Source: Prosapia bicincta (Eukaryota > Arthropoda > Insecta > Hemiptera > Cercopidae). Taken from it: DNA of 64,000 nucleotides. Of the stretch, positions 60,501 through 64,000 are shown piece after piece; position 1 is the first letter of the stretch, and every line of letters begins with the position of its first letter. Location of the stretch: assembly GCA_036971475.1 (NCBI GenBank), contig JBAIZL010000001.1:80114873-80178872 (forward strand). The letters run 5' to 3'. The translations under genes and the position numbers were made by a program. A model generated the notes under the pieces. The model was not told where the DNA came from. It did not search any database and saw only the letters and a program-made list of their open reading frames with translations.

Positions 60501-61444
60501 CTACTTTAAGGCGTTATGTATGTTGAAAGATGTATATTTAAACATAAATAATTTCCGACTTGCTTGTAACTAATTTATTTACTCTTTCATAAACAATGAC
60601 TCTTAGTACATTCATGCATAACATCCTATGTGCCAACACGTTTTACCATTTTTTACTGAGGTAGAAATAATTTTATGTCACTTTCATAAGTAATTATTTT
60701 CTTGGAAGGGGTAAGTTATTTTTGTAATTAGTATTGTAGTATATTCTTGTATTAATACAATTTAAACCTTATATTAAACAAATTATTAATAGGTTTGCTA
60801 ACTCAATAACGTTACAAAATAGTAAATATTACACATGTATATGTTCGATAGATTTTCAAAATCAATAATTGGTGATGCTCTAGTTATTTTCATGGAAATG
60901 ATAACACACTTTCTTTTTTTAAACCTATATATCACTCTATAAGAAAAAGATATGTATTAAATTTCAAAATAACATATACTTTTTCTCCTTAGTTATGAAA
61001 TCTTGAATTTTTCCTTCTTTTCTTCTTAGTAGGCCTATATAAATATTCCCTAATCCCTACCTGGCTTTTCCGATAAAACTGAAAAATATTCCAAGTAAAT
61101 AAATTCTGTCAAAATTAATACATTATTTAACTAATATAATTTAAATTGCAAATAAAAATAAAATGTTTCACTCAATATTATTATTTAATAAGTTTTAAAA
61201 GTTGAAAACAATATAATATTTAAACAACTACACACAAAAATTCAATAAAATAGATGTCGAAAATGTCAAAAATATTACTATTGTAAAAATCTGGAATCTA
61301 AAATTAATTTTTGTTCAAAATGAATTAAAGAAATGTCCTAAGCAACACTTTTTTATCAAACAGAACGGTGAGAATTTTATTTTATAGCTTACCATTAGCG
61401 GCCGCAACAAGACAGCCAAAAACAACCAACTTGAACCATTCCAT
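26004..61444 (-). CDS. Secreted VWC-domain protein, 8 exons, 286 residues
   Basis: Exons on the - strand: 61444-61393, 39902-39801, 35995-35857, 33540-33422, 32837-32718, 29216-29085, 28667-28599 and 26131-26004. All junctions have GT-AG and the frame stays open to TAG. The product starts with a signal peptide ([18 protein letters not shown]). Two full von Willebrand C domains follow: one in exons 3-4 (Cys at about 62, 85, 89, 91, 103, 108, 120, 130, 131, 137) and one in exons 5-6, both with the ten-cysteine C-CxxC/CxC-C-C-C-CC-C pattern. Exon 2 looks like a second half-domain, exon 8 like a first half-domain, and exon 7 is a Cys-free linker. VWC proteins of the kielin/chordin type bind growth factors such as BMPs outside the cell; that this one does is only possible. 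No ortholog name can be given. Confidence 0.85.
26501..27893. mobile_element. PLE fold-back: near-complete inverted copies of a GIY-YIG segment
   Basis: Left arm 26501-27102 and right arm 27121-27893 are inverted copies around an 18-base loop. The pairing includes flanking bases (ACTAATTTTA at the outer ends). The right arm encodes, on the + strand, [20 protein letters not shown] and [13 protein letters not shown], a well-kept GIY-YIG endonuclease. The left arm encodes a similar piece on the - strand, so the two run divergently from the centre. The right arm also has a 172-bp tandem duplication (copies from 27299 and 27471) that shifts the frame. It lies in intron 7 of the VWC gene. Confidence 0.88.
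27125..27787 (+). pseudogene. PLE GIY-YIG endonuclease, frameshifted by tandem duplication
   Basis: Conserved blocks: [27 protein letters not shown], then [17 protein letters not shown] and a C-terminal piece ending LSYRL before a TAA. The cysteine pair in the GIY segment is like the 6030-6441 family. The 172-bp duplication, not a multiple of three, breaks it after the first TLEKY. Confidence 0.8.
28257..28518. repeat. (TA)n tracts near VWC exon 7
   Basis: TA repeats at 28257-28282, 28291-28355 and 28451-28518 with short unique spacers. They can be read as YIYIY-type open frames but have no coding meaning. Confidence 0.93.
28599..28667 (-). CDS. VWC gene exon 7 (linker)
   Basis: TTTCAG acceptor and G|GTAACT donor. 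It encodes [20 protein letters not shown] and three more residues, without cysteine. Phase 1 on both sides, so it can be skipped without changing the frame. Confidence 0.7.
29085..29216 (-). CDS. VWC gene exon 6
   Basis: Acceptor ACTTTAG and donor GTAAGT. Encodes the second half of VWC domain [21 protein letters not shown], then PIDWKC. Phase 1 in, phase 1 out. Confidence 0.88.
30147..30336. repeat. PLE-terminal hairpin
   Basis: The left half, with GACTTTTTGTTAACTAAAGG and CTTGGAGGAAACG, is followed at once by its inverted copy, meeting at CTTCTTCAG/CCTGAAGAAG near 30241. The same unit forms the arms at 44273-44701. One arm lacks a few bases (the GTCGTAA part). No coding sequence lies between the arms. 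Confidence 0.85.
31288..32363 (+). mobile_element. Tigger element, full length between TA duplications
   Basis: TA at 31286-31287 and 32364-32365. The left end is CAGTAATACCTCGACTTATG; the right end read inward is CAGTAATACCCCATACTTAC. About 1.08 kb, a deletion derivative of an autonomous element. Decayed transposase reading frames run on the + strand. Confidence 0.88.
31420..31990 (+). pseudogene. Tigger transposase remnant
   Basis: Broken + strand frames include [20 protein letters not shown] and AGDCKLQPL, matching the K-A-S-K-D-R-x-T...G-x-N-A-x-G-D start of the Tigger DDE domain. A later acidic tail has [16 protein letters not shown], then [20 protein letters not shown]. The part between them is deleted and several stops occur. 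Confidence 0.75.
32718..32837 (-). CDS. VWC gene exon 5
   Basis: Acceptor CACAAG and donor G|GTCAGT. Encodes the first half of VWC domain [16 protein letters not shown], then [11 protein letters not shown]. The YKG-x-EY motif repeats that of exon 3. Confidence 0.88.
33300..33370. repeat. Dispersed repeat copy
   Basis: CCTGAAACAATCATCCTCAT followed by TAAACAAG and ATGCAAGTATCAAAT. Same family as copies near 24200, 24370, 49598 and 58572. Confidence 0.5.
33422..33540 (-). CDS. VWC gene exon 4
   Basis: Acceptor TTTGTAG and donor A|GTAAGT. Encodes [20 protein letters not shown], then [19 protein letters not shown], the second half of VWC domain A. Phase 2 in, phase 1 out. Confidence 0.9.
33840..34531 (+). 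mobile_element. Tc1/mariner transposon relic
   Basis: Frameshifted + strand blocks match a mariner-type DDE_3 transposase: [11 protein letters not shown] (second aspartate), [15 protein letters not shown] (third acidic block, in other members W-P-P-R-S-P-D-L), then [10 protein letters not shown] and ENITRETN. The right end AGTTTTATATGAATCACCCT is a typical terminal repeat. No matching left end was found, so it is truncated. Confidence 0.8.
34540..35400 (-). other. VWC intron 3 stretch, nothing recognised
   Basis: AT-rich intron sequence, no frames or repeats of note, ending at a (TA)n tract (35406-35474). Confidence 0.5.
35406..35474. repeat. (TA)n tract
   Basis: Pure TA repeats inside intron 3 of the VWC gene. 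Confidence 0.95.
35857..35995 (-). CDS. VWC gene exon 3
   Basis: Acceptor GTGCAG and donor AAAAA|GTGAGT. Encodes [20 protein letters not shown], then [18 protein letters not shown], the first half of VWC domain A. Phase 1 in, phase 2 out. Confidence 0.9.
36400..36502 (-). repeat. PLE end remnant
   Basis: TTACTTCCTGACGTATTTTG, followed by ATGGTTTC and CTACTGGCAGTGG, matches the outer end of the 26.5-kb PLE fold-back in order and spacing. It directly adjoins a 13-base G run (36503-36515) and the LINE relic. Confidence 0.65.
36519..37700 (-). pseudogene. LINE polyprotein C-terminus with RNase H
   Basis: Read on the - strand with frameshifts: a pre-RNase H piece ([20 protein letters not shown]), then RNase H. 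The RNase H shows AYTNGSSDS, where the first catalytic Asp of the usual YTDGS is Asn, then [13 protein letters not shown] and [16 protein letters not shown]. It ends in a finger ([17 protein letters not shown]). This layout fits the RNase H-bearing LINE clades (I/R1-like). Broken in at least four places. Confidence 0.82.
38630..38690 (-). repeat. PLE end remnant with hammerhead-like motif
   Basis: On the - strand CTGATGA (38669-38663) is followed by A, a stem GATC...GATC enclosing ACCACGAAGC, then AAAAACGTTC. The position of the AAACG and the flanking TTAGTAAG fit PLE ends elsewhere in the window. No PLE coding sequence is attached. Confidence 0.45.
38982..39215 (+). repeat. Tandem 70-80 bp repeat, three units
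   Basis: Units start near 38982, 39052 and 39134 with A-TTACAACCAAATC, followed by CTGACTGGATACTTCATAGG. Two further units lie at 40511-40670, and both blocks end in a GTAGTA-GATGC-like sequence. Confidence 0.7.
39801..39902 (-). CDS. VWC gene exon 2
   Basis: Acceptor TTATTTTAG and donor A|GTAAGT. Encodes [20 protein letters not shown], then [13 protein letters not shown]. The LYYKELQC...C...C layout resembles the second half of a VWC domain (compare LLYKELSCC in exon 6). Phase 1 on both sides. Confidence 0.85.
40511..40670 (+). repeat. Second block of the 70-80 bp tandem repeat
   Basis: Two units with AATCAAATACATCCTGACTG and AACCAAATCTATACGAACTG, each followed by ATACTT-A-AGGTAT. Same family as 38982-39215. 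Confidence 0.65.
40734..41049 (+). mobile_element. MITE, copy 1
   Basis: 316 bp. Left end TATACTTTGATCTAAAGTAG, right end read inward TATAGTTTGATTTAAAACAG: an imperfect inverted repeat of about 25 bp. A second copy lies inverted at 57465-57742. Shared interior includes GTTCGAACGCATTGACAGTC. The 100-codon frame inside has no known domain. Confidence 0.82.
41110..41900 (-). repeat. PLE-associated non-coding block, second copy
   Basis: Related to 8950-9960 by shared blocks in the same order (see that entry). No reverse transcriptase is attached on either side. Confidence 0.45.
42280..43270. other. GC-richer segment of unknown origin
   Basis: Base composition is clearly richer in G and C than the surroundings (for example GGAGTCGCCGCGCCTACCCG near 42328). 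A 68-codon + frame starts at 42631, and a broken continuation includes [20 protein letters not shown], then [15 protein letters not shown]. It looks like a decayed retroelement gag or 5' region, but I recognise no domain. Confidence 0.4.
43375..44225 (+). repeat. Minisatellite of about 120-130 bp units with (TA)n insertions
   Basis: At least five units, starting near 43375, 43750, 43918, 44040 and 44172. Each has an AACTACTCTA-like start, CACCAAAATTGGTATATAG, GGGGTTTTTAACCTC, AATGAGCTAAGTGAAAATTT and AAGTTTTCGAAAAT. TA tracts at 43484-43541, 43685-43722 and 43866-43885 extend some units. A residual unit piece follows the PLE hairpin at 44702-44790. Confidence 0.8.
44273..44701 (+). mobile_element. 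PLE fragment inside inverted arms, inserted in the minisatellite
   Basis: Arms 44273-44403 and 44569-44701 are inverted copies (TTATTACACTTTTGCTATTA at the outer edge, TGCTGCTAGGAATGC-like at the inner edge). Between them the + strand reads [20 protein letters not shown] and NDILNEQ, the C-terminal end of a PLE endonuclease. The arms equal the 30147-30336 hairpin in part. Minisatellite sequence continues on both sides. Confidence 0.82.
44592..44629 (+). ncRNA. Hammerhead-ribozyme-like motif in PLE arm
   Basis: CTGATGA (44596-44602), then A, a stem GTC-GTAA-GAC (44604-44613), then GAAA (44614-44617). In the other arm the following bases are ACGTTTCCTCC. The GAGG before the core can pair with CCTC after it as stem I, leaving a tiny stem III. 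The extra A before stem II is not canonical, and in this arm ACATTT replaces ACGTTT. Hammerheads are known from PLE terminal repeats; activity here is unproven. Confidence 0.45.
45080..45990. other. Unassigned intron sequence
   Basis: AT-rich; no frame or repeat recognised. Confidence 0.5.
46000..46200 (+). repeat. Dispersed arthropod repeat with TTTTTAACCGACTT start
   Basis: TTTTTAACCGACTTTAAAAA, then TTTTTTTATGTATGTTCCAC and TTTAACCGATCAAAGTGATT. This wording is familiar from interspersed repeats of many insects, particularly Lepidoptera; the class of element is not settled from this fragment. Confidence 0.55.
46520..47100 (-). pseudogene. LINE reverse-transcriptase tail, decayed
   Basis: The - strand has [17 protein letters not shown], like the L-x-x-N-x-x-K-T-K-Y-M segment of LINE reverse transcriptases. 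Further on are broken pieces like RRPDTI and an [15 protein letters not shown] stretch, corresponding to the usual RLRWLGHVxRM block. Many stops and shifts. Confidence 0.55.
48331..48540 (+). repeat. GA/GACA microsatellite
   Basis: Runs of GAGA with embedded (GACA)n blocks over about 210 bp. The R/E/Q/T/D-rich open frame across it is a product of the repeat. Confidence 0.95.
48640..49145 (-). pseudogene. Ty3/Gypsy integrase fragment
   Basis: Read on the - strand: [20 protein letters not shown], then [15 protein letters not shown] and [16 protein letters not shown]. This is the integrase catalytic core with its first two aspartates; the usual D-H-G is D-I-G here. After a frame break comes [15 protein letters not shown], the post-core H-x-x-T-G-x-T-P segment. 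No reverse transcriptase, protease or LTR was seen nearby. Confidence 0.85.
49150..49672. repeat. Inverted pair of a 45-bp motif
   Basis: TTAGTATGTTACACTTGCCT, followed by AAAGTAGTACTTAC (49155-49188), reappears inverted at 49630-49668. The right copy belongs to the dispersed family that includes GAAACGGCCGTCCTCAATAA (49594). The left copy lies right beside the Gypsy fragment. Confidence 0.7.
49690..51150 (-). other. Unassigned intron sequence
   Basis: Nothing recognised except a 35-bp piece near 50345 (CAGCAAACGCGATTTGCACT) that resembles the centre of the fold-back at 53045-53190. Confidence 0.5.
51156..51310 (+). repeat. Tandem repeat, about 69-bp unit
   Basis: Units start at 51156, 51224 and 51294 (partial) with GAACAGCTATAGCTATTGTG or variants, followed by GTAAGCGA and TTCAAATTTAATAAATT. 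Confidence 0.75.
51320..53040 (-). other. Unassigned intron sequence
   Basis: No frame, repeat or transposon end that I can support. Confidence 0.5.
53045..53190. repeat. Fold-back element 1
   Basis: Left arm TTTTAGTATCACTTGGCGAA...TTTTTCAGCAGACGC and inverted right arm GCGTCTGCTGAAAAA...TTCGCCAAGTGATACTAAAA, arms about 55 bp. The loop itself contains GCACTAGGTTAGTGC, a smaller hairpin. Confidence 0.85.
53412..53665. repeat. Fold-back element 2
   Basis: Arms of about 105 bp (53412-53515 and 53561-53665), sharing inverted AAACTTTAGTTGTAAAATAG, CAACGTAAAAGTGATATTGC and AAATTTGTTG. The loop is about 45 bp. No coding capacity. Confidence 0.85.
54480..55040 (+). pseudogene. Possible retroelement RNase H remnant
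   Basis: The + strand near 54845 reads [20 protein letters not shown], and a shifted frame near 54945 reads [16 protein letters not shown]. The latter resembles the F-T-D-S-Q-S-A-L-R-A block of RNase H with Asp changed. Preceding sequence (54480-54830) is somewhat GC-richer and may belong to the same relic. Weak. Confidence 0.35.
55060..56860 (-). other. Unassigned intron sequence
   Basis: No supported feature. A CAGATCCGGCCCGTGAGAG near 55951 may be the edge of a DNA transposon, but I could not find its partner. Confidence 0.4.
56900..57115. promoter_or_regulatory. CRE-like, E-box-like and repeated nuclear-receptor-like sites
   Basis: TGACGTCA near 56919 (CRE palindrome) and CACGTG near 56943 (E-box) are followed by a 23-bp tandem repeat (units at 57057, 57080 and a partial at 57103). 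Each full unit contains TGACCTTGA, i.e. TCAAGGTCA on the - strand. That is the monomer site known for FTZ-F1/ERR-type receptors. It lies in VWC intron 1; function is inference. Confidence 0.3.
57465..57742 (-). mobile_element. MITE, copy 2 (inverted relative to copy 1)
   Basis: 278 bp with ends TATAGTGTGATTTAAAACAG and, read inward from the right, TATACTTTGATTTAAAGTAG. The interior matches copy 1 (40734-41049) on the opposite strand, with a deletion of about 38 bp. Confidence 0.82.
58562..58645. repeat. Dispersed repeat copy
   Basis: GGAACGGCCGTCCTCAATAA near 58574, then ACTAAGTGCTACTATATTTA and AACATACTAATATAC. Closest to the copy at 49594-49672. Confidence 0.6.
58700..61300 (-). other. Unassigned intron sequence
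   Basis: AT-rich, no transposon or exon recognised. A weak CTGATGATGTTAATG...TCAAAACGAG near 59949 resembles the PLE ends but is too decayed to call. Confidence 0.5.
61393..61444 (-). CDS. VWC gene exon 1, start codon and signal peptide
   Basis: ATG at 61444-61442, then a positively charged start and a hydrophobic core ([12 protein letters not shown]), a typical signal peptide. The donor is G|GTAAGC at 61392. The start is chosen because it gives a signal peptide and the following phase fits exon 2. Confidence 0.85.
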
Positions 61445-61482
61445 GGTGCCTGTATAGTGTTTACTAACACTACAACCTTATG

Positions 61483-61488
61483 AACTGA
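61483..61488 (-). promoter_or_regulatory. Initiator-like TCAGTT upstream of the VWC gene
   Basis: On the - strand TCAGTT, which fits the arthropod initiator pattern TCAKTY, lies about 40 bases before the ATG. No TATA box is found at the usual distance. Confidence 0.35.
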
Positions 61489-61499
61489 TTATAAAACTT

Positions 61500-62930
61500 G
61501 TGAAATTTTCTCCCACCACGCTCCATGGCATTGAGAACTCCGCAACCAATCCGTATCCTTATTGGTAGAAATACTAAACCTGTAGAGATATTCTACAATC
61601 TCCTTGTTGATGAGTTATATTCATTTGTAACTGTATGATCACGGGTATGTCAGGAGTAGGTTAGTCTTATTTGCTTCATTTTGTACGTTTTGTCTGATTA
61701 TGTTTTTCTTGAATTTATAAGTCCCGGAAGTCATTAGTTAATTAAATTATTTAAACAATTGAATAAAGAATACTTTAGCAATATTTTTTCTAAATACATA
61801 TTATTATAGTATTTTTTAATTTAAGAGTTTATTTTTAAACTTAAAAGATAGTAAATTCGTTTTTTATATTCTTGAAAAGGATGTTTTTAAAGTATAAAAT
61901 AATATTTATATTAAAGGACATAGGCCTTGACATAATGTTTTATTTATTTGAAGTTACTACCATACATTTTTAAAATTCTACTACACAGTATTGCTTTACT
62001 TTCATTTTAATTACTGACTTATTGCATTTAATAATTACATTTATTAAAAAATAGTTTCTTTTTCTAATGTTCAATAGAAACTCAAATCTGACAGTTAAAC
62101 TTGATTTTGTATATATGTTATATCTATTGACTACCCAGACATGTCTGATCTATTTTGTTAAAACAATACTTTCTTAGCCGTTTCACGCATATTATATATT
62201 CTTTCAATGGCCTCCAGTTTTCTGATTTCTAGGTTAAAACTTGATTCCTAGCTAAAAACTAATATTTTAGTTTTGACATTGGTAAACCTAATATTTTGGC
62301 TTGTATTCTTCTTTTATTGTTCAGATGAATATCTCTTGTACTTTAAAAAGTAATAAATATAATTTGAATTTTTAAATTTTTCATTAAGTAGAGAAGACCA
62401 GAGCTAGCAGGCGCATTATTTGAAATTTTATCTTCTTACTTTCTTTATAAAATAAATTGCCACAGGGCTTAAAGTACATAGATTCGTAAGGATTTACGTA
62501 ATTTCCATGTGATTATATTAATATTCTAGCCTTTAAAAAAATATTTAATAAGCTAATGTATGATGAGCAAACTTACCCCGATCGGGGAAAGTTGCCAATG
62601 TGCTTGGGTTAAGTTGTCGCGTCGTCAAAAATGTTAAGAATGCATTTAACTATAAAGAGACAATAATATAATATATATTCAGTCCATATTATCAGAATCG
62701 CAGTTCCAATAAATGTAAAATAAAATGAATAAAATAAAATAAAATCATCGCTACAATCTTCATGTGTCCAACTAAAGCTTACCACTGAACTCATTTTCCT
62801 TTGGGGTTTTCTTTTTGCAAAATCTTCAAGGGAAACTAAGCATTAATAACCTTTTCATAAAAGTCACTTTCAATGTCGTTATTATTTTGCCTGTTTATTT
62901 CTAGTTCATAAACTAGATGAAAACTGTTGA
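61500..62930. other. Upstream flank of the VWC gene, nothing recognised
   Basis: AT-rich intergenic sequence; no coding frame or repeat supported. Confidence 0.5.
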
Positions 62931-62936
62931 TCATCG

Positions 62937-63050
62937 AGTAAAAGATATTTATTTTAATAATGCATAGTTTCGGCAACTAGTAAAGATAAGGGCAACGAAC
63001 TAGCTCCCGAAACATTGCATTATTAAAATAGATATCTCTAACTCGAAGCT
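62937..63050. repeat. Fold-back element 3
   Basis: AGATATTTATTTTAATAATG and CATAGTTTCGG on the left are inverted on the right as CCGAAACATTGCATTATTAA and ATAGATATCT. Arms of about 35-40 bp around a loop of about 36 bp. The CCC-GAAAC context recalls the PLE ends. Confidence 0.7.
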
Positions 63051-63059
63051 GAACTCATA

Positions 63060-64000
63060 CGATAAGCTTTGGAAGTAACTGAGGTGTTTACAATCAAATC
63101 AGATTATATAAACGCAAATAAGATTATGCAATGATTTACTTTGTCTTCTTTTTACAATAAAAAGACAATTTGATAATTTGTCGAAAGAAATGCCGCTCAT
63201 AAATATCGGTTTCAAATGATAGTAGCAAACTATTGCTTAAAATTATTGGTTTGAAGTCAACCAAGATCGTGGCCCGGTGGGTTGAACAATCAGTTATTTT
63301 CGCTTAGTCAAGCTTAGTACAAGCCTTTCTGTTTCTTCTGCGTGCTGTATAAGGGTATTAAGAGCAAGAGAGACTAGAAAGATGTTTTCAATATAGTTTT
63401 AATGTATTGAGTAATATGAGATGAAAGACAAGACTATAGAACAAAGTTTAATCAAATGATTAACAGATATCAACTAGCGAGGCAACGCATGTGGGCTACA
63501 ATTTTATGTAACTGGTGGCTTTCATTTGCATAATGTATCCTAAACCTATAAAGAGATAGTTTCTTGTAGTTTTGAGGCGTTCAACCAGATTGATTATATC
63601 TGAGAAGGATAGAAAAGAATTGGGAATATAAGTAAGAGTAAGGTAAAGATAGGGACATAAAACCCCTCCGTAGGAGTTATATAGAGTAACTTCTACCTCT
63701 AGAGCTATTATTTTCTCGAAAGCTCGATTTCAGGAGTTTCTACAACCTTCTTCTAAGACAGAGGCAAATAAATATTCAATCAACCGCAGCATTAGCCTGA
63801 AGCGTTGAGCAATCAGAACTGCTGCGGCTATTTCAAGGTTTATTGTTTATACTGTTATTATTTTTAGTGCTACCTGGCGCACATTGGTGCACCAGAAATC
63901 ACAATTTTATAATGGAAGATGGAAAATTATTAATTAATTTTCCAATAAGGAAAGCAAATCAAACATCTAAATAATTATATTTCATTTACTCCAATGCTAG
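63060..64000. other. Right edge, nothing recognised
   Basis: No supported gene. A short stretch near 63628 (AATATAAGTAAGAG then AGGGACATAAAAC) resembles one near 57752, perhaps a dispersed repeat. Confidence 0.4.

Larger units (their letters stand above)
39903..61392 (-). other. VWC gene intron 1 (21.5 kb)
   Basis: Runs from GTAAGC at 61392 to TTTTAG at 39903. It contains most of the mobile DNA on the right side of the window. I found no further exon in phase, though a small cysteine-poor exon could be missed. Confidence 0.7.

Noticed and set aside
1..64000. tRNA, rRNA or CRISPR array
   Set aside because: No cloverleaf with a proper box B, no rRNA-like block and no regularly spaced short repeats were seen. 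This was by eye only.

Overview
The window is animal nuclear DNA and almost certainly arthropod, most likely an insect with a large, AT-rich, transposon-filled genome. The coding signal lies in short exons with GT-AG introns up to 21 kb long. The background is AT-rich with many long (TA)n tracts. The mobile elements (Penelope-like elements, piggyBac, Tigger/pogo, Tc1/mariner, RNase H-bearing LINEs, a Ty3/Gypsy trace) are typical of arthropods. The species cannot be named from the sequence; a hemipteran-like genome is only a guess.

Two host genes are supported, and they converge. On the + strand (2261-16154) are three exons of TSEN54, the structural subunit of the tRNA-splicing endonuclease. 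Both conserved ends of the family are readable, but the first coding exons lie to the left of the window or were not found. A 3-kb exon carries a very long disordered insert with SUMO-interaction-like motifs and nine SUMO-acceptor-like sites. On the - strand (61444 down to 26004) eight small exons join in perfect phase into a 286-residue secreted protein with von Willebrand factor type C (VWC) domains. It has a signal peptide, half a domain, two complete ten-cysteine VWC domains, a linker and a final half-domain. Its first intron spans 39903-61392.

Nearly everything else is mobile DNA. 5.4-10.0 kb: a composite Penelope-like element (PLE) with a 1.7-kb palindrome and an internally duplicated reverse transcriptase. 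10.6-11.6 kb: a deleted piggyBac with TTAA target duplication. 13.8-14.9, 19.6-20.6 and 22.8-23.9 kb: three copies of a 1-kb non-autonomous TTAA element, one inside a PLE endonuclease and one carrying a nested insertion. 15.1-15.6 kb: a LINE tail. 21.7-22.7 and 31.3-32.4 kb: Tigger elements. 26.5-27.9 kb: a PLE fold-back. 33.8-34.5 kb: a mariner relic. 36.5-37.7 kb: a LINE RNase H. 40.7 and 57.5 kb: a MITE pair. 43.4-44.8 kb: a minisatellite split by a PLE hairpin. 46.5-47.1 kb: a LINE relic. 48.6-49.1 kb: a Gypsy integrase relic. Several fold-backs follow. From about 58.7 to 61.3 kb and from 61.5 to 64 kb little is recognisable.

The most interesting points are the SUMO-motif-rich TSEN54 insert, hammerhead-ribozyme-like signatures at the ends of several PLE families, the half-domain layout of the VWC protein, and the repeated palindromic PLE structures beside (TA)n tracts. 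All translations and exon joins were made by eye; no alignment, folding or database search was run.
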